NCBI GenBank assembly: GCA_047972135.1
Contig: JBKEAJ010000138.1
Coordinates: 1 to 10,753, forward strand
DNA length: 10,753 nt
Direction of reading: 5' to 3'
DNA from: JBKEAJ01 sp047972135
GTDB lineage: Bacteria; Bacteroidota; Bacteroidia; Bacteroidales; Prolixibacteraceae
Position 1 is the stretch's first letter, and each line of letters opens with the position of its first letter. Shown here piece by piece: positions 1-6,220 of the stretch. The position numbers and the translations under genes were made by a program. A model generated the notes under the pieces. The model was not told the origin of the DNA. It did no database searches and was given only the letters and a program-made list of their open reading frames with translations.

Positions 1-83
1 TGGCGGGTACGTGGCTGATATTGGCTGGTTTAACCTAATGTTCTTTTCACTTAGGTGTGGGAAGTTTGCGACTGACAACATAG

Positions 84-106
84 TAGGTCACAGAATAGGT
101 CACAGA
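84..106. repeat. Short direct repeat upstream of the integrase
   Basis: The 11-mer TAGGTCACAGA occurs at 84-94 and again at 96-106, a 12-bp period, just upstream of the recombinase start. Direct repeats beside a tyrosine recombinase gene are often arm-type binding sites for the recombinase. That role is inferred from position only. A looser TGGCTG pair lies at about 12-27. Confidence 0.5.
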
Positions 107-132
107 TTTTATTAATCATTAAAAACGATATT

Positions 133-1359
133 ATGATGAAAAGTACATTTAAAGTAGCATTCTTCCTAAAAAGGAAAGCTGTAAGACATAATGGGACAGT
201 CCCTATCATCACACGAATTACCATCAACGGTAAAGTAGCTCAATTTGCAACAAAGTTCTATATTGCTCCCGAGCAATGGAGTGTTCCCCGAAGTTGTGCG
301 TTAGGTCAGACCGCAAAAGCTAGAGAAACAAACTCACTACTCGAAGAAATCAAAGCTCGGCTATACAGTGCTTACCACGAGCTTATGCTGAAAGATGCTC
401 ACGTAACTTCGGAGAAGGTAAAGACTGAGTTTCTAGGTATCTCAACACACAACGAAACGCTGATTTCTCTTTTCGACAGACACAACGAAGATGTAAAGAA
501 ACTTGTAGGCATCTCGAAGTCGAAAGCCACGTATCAGAAATACACGGTTACGAGGAAGCACGTTGCAAACTTCATCAAGAGCAAATACAAGCTGTCGGAT
601 ATTTCCTTGAAGGAGATAAATCTGATGTTCTTGGAAGATTTTGCCGTGTATCTACAAACGGAGTGCAATTGCAACTCAAACACAACAGCAAAGTTCATGC
701 AGTTCTTAAAGCGTATAGTTCTGATAGCTCGAAACAACGGCATCATATCAAGCGACCCTTTCTCCAACTACAAAATCCGCATCAAGAAAGTTGACAGAGG
801 ATACCTGACAGAAGACGAGCTAAAACGAATGCTACAAAGGAAGTTCCTCATAAAGCGACTGGAGATAGTGCGTGATATTTTCATCTTCTCTTGTTTCACG
901 GGACTGTCATACATCGACGTGAAGAACCTCACAACCGACAGCATCAAAACAGGCTTCGACGGCAAACAATGGATTATGACCAAACGCCAAAAAACAAACG
1001 TTCAGTCGAACATCCTGCTTCTGGATATTCCATTAAAGATTATCGAGAAATATAAAGGTCAGCCAAATCGTTATCTATTGCCTGTATTAAGTAACCAGAA
1101 AATGAATGCTTACCTAAAAGAGATTGGCGACTTATGCGCTATAAATAAGGAGATTACCTACCACCTTGCTCGGCACACATTTGCGACCACAGTTACTCTC
1201 GCAAAAGGAGTTCCGATAGAATCGGTTTCAAAAATGTTAGGTCATAGCAACATCCGGACAACCCAAATTTATGCTCGGATTACTAATGAGAAAATTAGTA
1301 GGGATATGAATTGTTTAGAGGAGAAGTTGGAGGATATGAATGGGATGATTCGGTTGTAG
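133..1359 (+). CDS. Tyrosine recombinase/integrase, Bacteroidetes mobile-element type
   Basis: Site-specific recombinase that would integrate and excise a mobile element by cutting DNA through a tyrosine. The 408 residues show the usual three-part plan: an N-terminal arm-binding domain (about 5-95), a SAM-like core-binding domain (about 105-205) and a catalytic domain (about 220-385). Visible catalytic residues are Lys284 or Lys287 in the beta hairpin, His344 and Arg347 (HLAR), His371 (GHSN) and nucleophile Tyr380. The first catalytic arginine, usually in TGLR, is Ser259 here (CFTGLSYIDV), as is known for the CTnDOT-type integrases of Bacteroides. Length is normal and nothing looks broken. 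Two Met codons lie in tandem at the start, and either could initiate. The gene marks the left part of the window as an integrated accessory element, but no att site could be fixed. Confidence 0.95.
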   Translation: MMKSTFKVAFFLKRKAVRHNGTVPIITRITINGKVAQFATKFYIAPEQWSVPRSCALGQTAKARETNSLLEEIKARLYSAYHELMLKDAHVTSEKVKTEFLGISTHNETLISLFDRHNEDVKKLVGISKSKATYQKYTVTRKHVANFIKSKYKLSDISLKEINLMFLEDFAVYLQTECNCNSNTTAKFMQFLKRIVLIARNNGIISSDPFSNYKIRIKKVDRGYLTEDELKRMLQRKFLIKRLEIVRDIFIFSCFTGLSYIDVKNLTTDSIKTGFDGKQWIMTKRQKTNVQSNILLLDIPLKIIEKYKGQPNRYLLPVLSNQKMNAYLKEIGDLCAINKEITYHLARHTFATTVTLAKGVPIESVSKMLGHSNIRTTQIYARITNEKISRDMNCLEEKLEDMNGMIRL

Positions 1360-1360
1360 T

Positions 1361-1385
1361 TTGAAGTCGAAAATTTCGACTTCAA
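1361..1385. repeat. Perfect 12-bp-arm palindrome after the integrase
   Basis: Arms TTGAAGTCGAAA (1361-1372) and TTTCGACTTCAA (1374-1385) are exact reverse complements around one central base. The palindrome begins one base after the integrase stop codon. It could be the first of two tandem hairpins ending transcription, or a protein-binding site. No T-tract follows it directly. Confidence 0.7.
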
Positions 1386-1399
1386 GATTTGGGAGGTAT

Positions 1400-1430
1400 A
1401 AGGTGGTCGATTTCGACCGCCTTTCTTTCT
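1400..1430 (+). terminator. Probable rho-independent terminator of the integrase gene
   Basis: The stem AGGTGGTCGA (1401-1410) pairs with TCGACCGCCT (1413-1422), ten pairs including one G-U, with a two-base centre. The T-rich tail TTTCTTTCT follows. It sits between the integrase and the convergent gene ending at 1437, so it may limit read-through from the left. The tail on the opposite strand is weak, so it is less convincing as a bidirectional terminator. Confidence 0.7.
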
Positions 1431-1436
1431 ATCAAT

Positions 1437-2006
1437 TTATTCCTGCTTTTTAAGGTCTGCAAAATCGTCAAGAATAAACTCGGTTATTGCGTCATAATCT
1501 AACTTCTCACTATCTAGCTTGGAATAATCAGTAGCAGGTTGCCCAAATTCCTCAATCAACTTTTGTTTTATTAGGTCGTATGGTTCGCCATCATATGCCA
1601 TATCAAAATAACCCGCAAACTGAGGCACATAACTATCCGGCAGGTATATAATTTCGGTTCCTCCTGCAATCTTTACTACATTATACAAATCTTGTCTGAA
1701 TGAATCAAGCCAACCATATCCATAGATTTCATATATTTGATAATATCGGTAAATTGTAGATAATATACCTACAGATTTGGATAATGATAGGTCGATAGGG
1801 CAAGGACTGTCATACTCTACTCTAACGGGTGAATGTTTATCATCTATAATGTAATATTCCCAATCATTATTATCCACACTACCATCAAAATTGATTGCTC
1901 TCTTCATATCTAATGCTATCAATTTATTCATAATTATTACCCAATCCTCTTCCGTTTCTTTACCGGTTAGTTTTGAATTAGTTATTGCACACAGACTAGA
2001 ACCCAT
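1437..2006 (-). CDS. Unrecognised 189-residue acidic protein
   Basis: I do not recognise the family. The product is acidic and rich in Asp, Glu and Tyr, with no signal peptide and no membrane segment, so it is probably cytoplasmic. Notable stretches are WEYYIIDD (about 49-56) and an acidic tail. The Met at 2006 is favoured because a well-spaced Bacteroidetes promoter lies 25 bp upstream of it. An internal Met at 1931 is the alternative. The gene faces the integrase, with the hairpins at 1361-1430 between them. Small, acidic, single-gene units beside a recombinase are typical cargo and could be orphan immunity genes, but nothing in the sequence proves that. Confidence 0.7.
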   Translation of the reverse strand: MGSSLCAITNSKLTGKETEEDWVIIMNKLIALDMKRAINFDGSVDNNDWEYYIIDDKHSPVRVEYDSPCPIDLSLSKSVGILSTIYRYYQIYEIYGYGWLDSFRQDLYNVVKIAGGTEIIYLPDSYVPQFAGYFDMAYDGEPYDLIKQKLIEEFGQPATDYSKLDSEKLDYDAITEFILDDFADLKKQE

Positions 2007-2031
2007 TTTCTTGCTTTTTGAGGTTAGCTTT

Positions 2032-2062
2032 CAAATATAAATATTGTTTCATTAAGGTGCAA
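2032..2062 (-). promoter_or_regulatory. Bacteroidetes-type promoter for the gene at 1437-2006
   Basis: On the - strand the -7 box TATATTTG (2039 to 2032) matches TAnnTTTG exactly. A TTG at 2062 to 2060 lies 20 bp further upstream, the usual -33 spacing for the primary sigma factor of Bacteroidetes. The ATG at 2006 is 25 bp downstream, which supports that start. Confidence 0.65.
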
Positions 2063-2116
2063 CTTTCCACAAATAATCCCTGCTCTCATCCCATTCACAA
2101 AGATACTTCCGCTTTC

Positions 2117-2149
2117 TTGCAATAAAACAAACCCAATCACGTATATTTG
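2117..2149 (+). promoter_or_regulatory. Bacteroidetes-type promoter for the acetyltransferase
   Basis: A TTG at 2117-2119 and the -7 box TATATTTG at 2142-2149 are 22 bp apart, close to the TTG/TAnnTTTG consensus. The acetyltransferase ATG is at 2193. This promoter and the one at 2032-2062 are divergent and share the short intergenic region. Confidence 0.6.
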
Positions 2150-2192
2150 CCACCACACACACAATAGCTTTTAAGCAAATAAGAAATAACCC

Positions 2193-2729
2193 ATGAACTT
2201 CAAATACCTCACAAACAAAGAAACCAACCAAATCGAAACACTCTTTAATTCAGCCTTCTCAGACTCCGAAGGAATTGACGAAGGGCGAATAATAGGCAGT
2301 CTATCAAAAGAACTAGCTTCTGATATAGATGATGAGAATATATTTTGTTTTGGTGCTTTTGTTGACGAACAACTAGTTGGTTGTATATTCTTCTCGAAGT
2401 TATTTATTAAGACTGAAACGGAAGTGTATATGCTTTCCCCTGTTGCTGTGGATACTAAACATCAAGGTGAGGGGATTGGTCAGAAGCTAATAAACTTTGG
2501 TCTGAAAGAGTTGAAGAACAAGGGTGTTGATGTTGCGGTTACTTATGGTAGTTCTGACTATTATTCAAAAGTTGGATTCAAGGCATTATCAGAAGATGTG
2601 ATAAAAGCTCCCTACAAACTTTCAATACCGGAGGGGTGGCTTGGGCAATCCTTAACAGGAAGTTCAATTCCTAATATTGAGGAGCGTCCCTCTTGTGTAA
2701 TACAATTTCAAGAGCAGTCGCTTTGGTGA
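2193..2729 (+). CDS. GNAT-family N-acetyltransferase (YhbS-like)
   Basis: Predicted cytoplasmic acetyl-CoA-dependent N-acetyltransferase; the substrate is not evident. The acetyl-CoA pyrophosphate loop, motif A, is clear: Gln91-Gly-Glu-Gly-Ile-Gly96 after a beta strand (LSPVAVDTKH, 81-90). Motif B is recognisable in SDYYSKVGF (121-129), which places the protein with YhbS-like GNATs. At 178 residues the length fits the family and the C terminus looks natural. The gene has its own promoter and is a single-gene unit. It is probably cargo of the accessory element, like many GNAT genes in Bacteroidetes elements, though a role in drug or toxin modification cannot be inferred. Confidence 0.88.
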   Translation: MNFKYLTNKETNQIETLFNSAFSDSEGIDEGRIIGSLSKELASDIDDENIFCFGAFVDEQLVGCIFFSKLFIKTETEVYMLSPVAVDTKHQGEGIGQKLINFGLKELKNKGVDVAVTYGSSDYYSKVGFKALSEDVIKAPYKLSIPEGWLGQSLTGSSIPNIEERPSCVIQFQEQSLW

Positions 2730-3072
2730 TATGCCTTAAATCCGCCCTGCGCCTATTCCATCCCGTCCGCAAAGGTGTTTTCGGTTTCTTCACGGAGGAG
2801 CAAGACCAAGCCACGAGGGTTTGATAAAAAATCTTCCTCTTTCCCTCATGCTTCGGGCGAGCGTATTTTTCACCAAAGTCTTGCACCACCTAAAACCTAC
2901 ACCACAAATGCGACCGAAACGAAACAGACACACGCCGACCTTTATACGCATAAATCAAAATGTAAGACCTCGATGTGGAATGCCACAATGGTTATTCCCG
3001 AAATAAAAACGAAACGACTCCACCTCCCATTTCCGCATCAAAATGGGGTTAAAATCTTCAAAATTTAAAGTT
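2730..3072. other. Stretch without a convincing gene; two small hairpins
   Basis: About 340 bp with no ORF I would call. Reading frames exist on both strands (for example 2775-3068 on + and 2671-2889 on -), but they are low-complexity, lack good starts, and the - strand one runs into the acetyltransferase gene. Two inverted repeats are present: TGTGG/CCACA with a 4-base loop (2974-2987) and CCCATTT/AAATGGG with an 8-base loop (3026-3047). The second sits just before the start at 3073. This could be a leader or transfer-origin region of a mobile element. That is a guess. Confidence 0.5.
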
Positions 3073-3384
<312 letters not shown>

Positions 3385-3403
3385 AGAACACTTTTGAGGA
3401 GTT

Positions 3404-3510
3404 ACGACTGTCATTTTTGACAGTGGCAAGGTGTGTCTTTAGGACCTGAAATAAATTCAGGACCCAAAAACGCCTTGCCCTCTCGGGAAGTAATTAGACT
3501 CCGAAGTCGT
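3404..3510 (+). ncRNA. Candidate structured RNA with nested hairpins
   Basis: Several inverted repeats are arranged compatibly. ACGAC (3404-3408) can pair with GTCGT (3506-3510) to enclose the rest. ACTGTCA/TGACAGT (3407-3424) forms a 7-bp hairpin with a TTTT loop; it competes for two bases of the outer stem. GGCAAGGTGT (3425-3434) pairs with ACGCCTTGCC (3470-3479), ten pairs with one G-U. Inside that, CCTGAA/TTCAGG (3445-3461) forms a second hairpin with loop ATAAA. TCGG/CCGA near 3483-3504 can add a third arm. No T-tract follows, so it does not look like a terminator. It matches no RNA class I can name. A transfer-origin fold in DNA is an alternative. Confidence 0.4.
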
Positions 3511-3553
3511 TTAATTTTATGGTGGTAAGATCGGTAGTTTTATTATTAGGCAG

Positions 3554-3583
3554 ACGACAGATTTCCGATATGTCGTATATTTA
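3554..3583 (+). promoter_or_regulatory. Candidate mepB promoter overlapped by an inverted repeat
   Basis: TATATTTA (3576-3583) matches seven of eight positions of the Bacteroidetes -7 box. ACGACA (3554-3559) and TGTCGT (3571-3576) form an inverted repeat with an 11-base spacer that abuts the box, as a repressor operator would. No good -33 TTG was found. The mepB ATG is 76 bp downstream. Confidence 0.3.
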
Positions 3584-3659
3584 CAGCTTAAACAAAACGT
3601 TGCGTGTAGCGTAAAAAGCAACTGCAAGACCATTGAACATCAGAAACAATAAATTACAA

Positions 3660-3973
3660 ATGACTGAAATTGCAACTCTGAATAAGAATCTTACTGAGGT
3701 TAAAACCAAAATCTATGATAGACTATCTTTCGATATTTCCAAAGTGAGTAATGAACTTGAAGGAACCGAATACGATGCTTGCCAATTTGAACCTAATGGG
3801 ATGAAAATTATTTCTAGGAGTTCTAAAATAACACCTAAGAAAGTAGGTCAGTTTGTAACGTTCTGGAAACGGAATCAAAACGGAGAAACAGAATCAAAAC
3901 GGAGAAACAGAATCAAAACGGAGAAACAGAACCATATTCAGAAAATGACCAATTTGATTTTTATGTAGTCAAC
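3660..3973 (+). pseudogene. mepB: mepB-family gene, frameshifted and truncated
   Basis: The N-terminal 75-80 residues match the MepB family, small cytoplasmic proteins named after a gene linked to the mepRAB multidrug-efflux locus of Staphylococcus aureus; their function is unsettled. Typical stretches are KIYDRLSFDIS, YDACQFE and KITPKKVGQFVTFWKRN. Within the next segment a 19-bp unit is present three times. One copy would give WKRNQNGETE followed in frame by PYSENDQFDFYVVN, the normal family continuation. Three copies add 38 bp and shift the frame, giving a nonsense tail. Even in the restored frame the similarity stops after FYVVN at about 3973, where tssO sequence begins on the other strand. 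The ATG at 3660 fits the family start; the frame's TTG at 3633 is not needed. Confidence 0.82.
3873..3929 (+). repeat. 19-bp tandem repeat, three copies, inside mepB
   Basis: AATCAAAACGGAGAAACAG is present at 3873-3891, 3892-3910 and 3911-3929, without mismatches. One or four copies keep the mepB frame open; two or three break it. Confidence 0.97.
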
Positions 3974-4408
3974 GCATTTATCCAAATCTCGCTTTATCAT
4001 TTCTACATCAATGGTAGCTTGACGTATTGAGTCTTTAACTCCTAAGAACCCATTATACTCTGTAATCAGCTTTTGGTATAATCTCACATCTTTACTGCTC
4101 ATCCCATCCATATAAGATGAAATCTGCTGTTTGCGAGAGCTGACTGCATTCAACAGCTCTACATCATTCAGATTCGTGTTAAATCCTATTGTGTAGCTGA
4201 ATAGTGTATCTACCTTACTCACCAACTCCAATTGTTGAACGTATATCTTATCGTATTCTTGTGTCTTTTCTACTATGCGGTTCACTTCCACTTTATTTGT
4301 TTGTACATAGCAGAAGAATATTAGCACGCCTAGCAATACGCTTGCAATTAAAAAGCCTGAGAATTTCAGGTAGGCGTTGGTTACTTCTTTGTGATTTTTT
4401 GATTTCAT
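3938..4408 (-). pseudogene. tssO: Type VI secretion transmembrane protein TssO, 3'-truncated
   Basis: TssO is an inner-membrane subunit found in the Bacteroidetes (subtype iii) T6SS. The product starts with a basic, hydrophilic segment, then one membrane span (about 14-33, including FLIASVLLGVLIFFCYV), then a periplasmic, partly helical region with VDTLFSYT, SSRKQQI and YNGFLGVKDSIR, which fits the family. The true C terminus is missing. From about residue 145 (after DKCVD) the frame reads the reverse complement of mepB and stops after nine foreign residues. It lies 10 bp downstream of the TPR lipoprotein gene, so it was probably co-transcribed with the effectors. The length of the lost tail is unknown, so partial function cannot be excluded. 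The family call rests on memory of TssO sequences and on context. Confidence 0.72.
3968..3976. other. Recombination junction between mepB and tssO
   Basis: The + strand mepB similarity ends at codons GTC-AAC (3968-3973), and the - strand tssO similarity ends in the same bases. Two unrelated genes are thus fused tail to tail with almost no spacer. No target duplication or IS end is visible at the point, so it may be a deletion or an illegitimate recombination scar. The exact base cannot be fixed. Confidence 0.65.
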
Positions 4409-4418
4409 TGTGATATGT

Positions 4419-6215
4419 TTACTTTATTCTGTCATATACTCGTTGGGGAATTCTATTTAGATCCTTGCCTTGACTTTTCATTAATTCGATGTATTGTTCG
4501 TAGTTGCTTTTTGCTGCTTCATAGTTTTCAAGCTCCCAGTAGGCATCGCCAAGATTGATGTAAGCGACTACTCTATCGGGGAAATTAGCAATTATTTGCT
4601 CTAGGATAATGATTGCTTCATGGTATTGTCCAGACTGTTCTATGTAATATGCAATATCATTAAAATACCGGCAATTATCCTTTCCTATCGGATGTTTCTC
4701 TAAATAAAAATTAACTCTTGCTATGGATGGCTTATCAATTTTTTTATTCTCTTTTATGTAATTGTAAATTTCATTTAAACTATTCTCCAGAGAAAAATAA
4801 CCATCACAAGATTTTTCTCGGGCATGAACTAAATAATCAGACTGCTTAATAGATTCAAAACTGATACTATCAAATAAGTAAGTGCACTCTTCTGTATAAA
4901 CATCAAAATCAACTTTATCGATACTGGCAGTGATACTTTTAAGTAGTTTAATTTCACCATCTTGAAACCCCAAGTGTAAAGTCTCGTAATCCCTTGCATT
5001 CCCTGTTAATTCTAGATCAATCACAATTTGATTTTGCTCTTTCCGAATATCTTCAACCACCATAGCATAAGAAAGGTATTCTTTTAACTCGGATAAGAAT
5101 TTTGTCTTAGACATCAGGTGCCTATTACCATTCGTCATTAGAAAAAAACTAAGTTCAAAATGTTCTCTATCAAATATTATTAAATCCAATTCTTTATCAT
5201 CATTAATATCGATTATAAAGTGCTTTTTGTCTATGTTTTCAAGATGTGATTTGTTTAAAGGTTGTTCAATATTATACGGGTTTAATGAATCAATCCATAA
5301 CTGTACACTATTCGGCAAATTATCAATTCTATAAAACTCAAAATAATCTCTAGGAGCTCCTTTATATATTGTGCCTTCCATAAATAAAGGCTCTATCGTG
5401 GTTGAATAAGAAGCACTATCATTTGACTGCTTGGCTATCTCAAATCTAGTAGTATTTGATTTAGTGGAGTACAATACCAAGTATTTTCCAACATTATTGT
5501 AGTTTTCCTTTTCTGAAAAATTCTGTGTTGTATCATCTGTAAAACCAATGAATCCCGTATCGATACTCGGTGGCATTTCTGTATCAATGTCACATGAGCC
5601 TTCGATACAAGTAATGTCCACAAAATGGTGTCCATAAATAATTCTATACGGTTTATTCATATTTATATCCGTTTCACCAACCCACATACCATCTAAAAAA
5701 TCAATACTGAAAGTTTTTGAAGCATCTGCTACACTATTAGTATTAACAGAGCTTTCAGGTAACAAGCTCTTTATATCTGTATCAGTTCTTACAAGTGTCA
5801 CCCATTTTTTATCACAGAATGAAAAATACTCATATGGGTTCATGGAGTTTCCATAATTTGTAAATGAAACATATTTGTTTTCTATATCGTAGTGAGCTGT
5901 AAACTCTTCAGTAAACTTCAAGAACACCTCACTACCTTCTTCTACTATTGTTAATTTCCCACTCATCACAGATGATTGTTTATCATTATAAGGGTAATTT
6001 TTATTATAGAAGGTGTAATTATTTGTGTGTTCCTCAATCTCTAATATCAAACCACAGTCTCCTCCTACTCCTTCTACTACACATTCTTCATAGAGACCTG
6101 ATATAGATAAGTTTTTTTGTATATCTGTATAAATAGAGTCACTTAAAACACAAGCGCCAGCCGCTAACCTACAGCTCGTAAATAAACATAATGTTACAAT
6201 CAATCTTACATGCAT
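4419..6215 (-). CDS. Secreted TPR lipoprotein, probable immunity to the GH19 effector
   Basis: A 598-residue exported protein. The N terminus (MHVRLIVTLCLFTSCRLAAG) is a signal peptide, and Cys15 in LFTSC fits a Bacteroidetes lipobox, so it is probably anchored in a membrane facing the periplasm; Cys22 is the alternative. The central part (about 30-470) is beta-rich with no domain I recognise. The C terminus carries two tetratricopeptide repeats (about 515-582; SGQYHEAIIILEQII and YWELENYEAAKSNYEQYI), preceded by another helical segment. The start codon is 5 bp downstream of the stop of the GH19 effector, the usual place for an immunity gene, and a periplasmic location is what protection from a peptidoglycan hydrolase requires. 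The immunity role is inferred from location and topology. It is larger than most immunity proteins, so it could also be an effector adaptor. Confidence 0.8.
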   Translation of the reverse strand: MHVRLIVTLCLFTSCRLAAGACVLSDSIYTDIQKNLSISGLYEECVVEGVGGDCGLILEIEEHTNNYTFYNKNYPYNDKQSSVMSGKLTIVEEGSEVFLKFTEEFTAHYDIENKYVSFTNYGNSMNPYEYFSFCDKKWVTLVRTDTDIKSLLPESSVNTNSVADASKTFSIDFLDGMWVGETDINMNKPYRIIYGHHFVDITCIEGSCDIDTEMPPSIDTGFIGFTDDTTQNFSEKENYNNVGKYLVLYSTKSNTTRFEIAKQSNDSASYSTTIEPLFMEGTIYKGAPRDYFEFYRIDNLPNSVQLWIDSLNPYNIEQPLNKSHLENIDKKHFIIDINDDKELDLIIFDREHFELSFFLMTNGNRHLMSKTKFLSELKEYLSYAMVVEDIRKEQNQIVIDLELTGNARDYETLHLGFQDGEIKLLKSITASIDKVDFDVYTEECTYLFDSISFESIKQSDYLVHAREKSCDGYFSLENSLNEIYNYIKENKKIDKPSIARVNFYLEKHPIGKDNCRYFNDIAYYIEQSGQYHEAIIILEQIIANFPDRVVAYINLGDAYWELENYEAAKSNYEQYIELMKSQGKDLNRIPQRVYDRIK

Positions 6216-6220
6216 AGATT

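Noticed and set aside
1..132. att site or tRNA gene at the left edge
   Set aside because: Short repeats are present but no tRNA fold and no matching copy elsewhere in the window could be found.
2671..2889. Open frame on the - strand overlapping the acetyltransferase end
   Set aside because: It overlaps a well-supported gene on the opposite strand, is rich in Arg and Lys with no recognisable pattern, and has no promoter.
2775..3068. 97-residue + strand frame in the intergenic stretch
   Set aside because: Composition is low-complexity and basic, its start has no support, and it crosses two hairpins.
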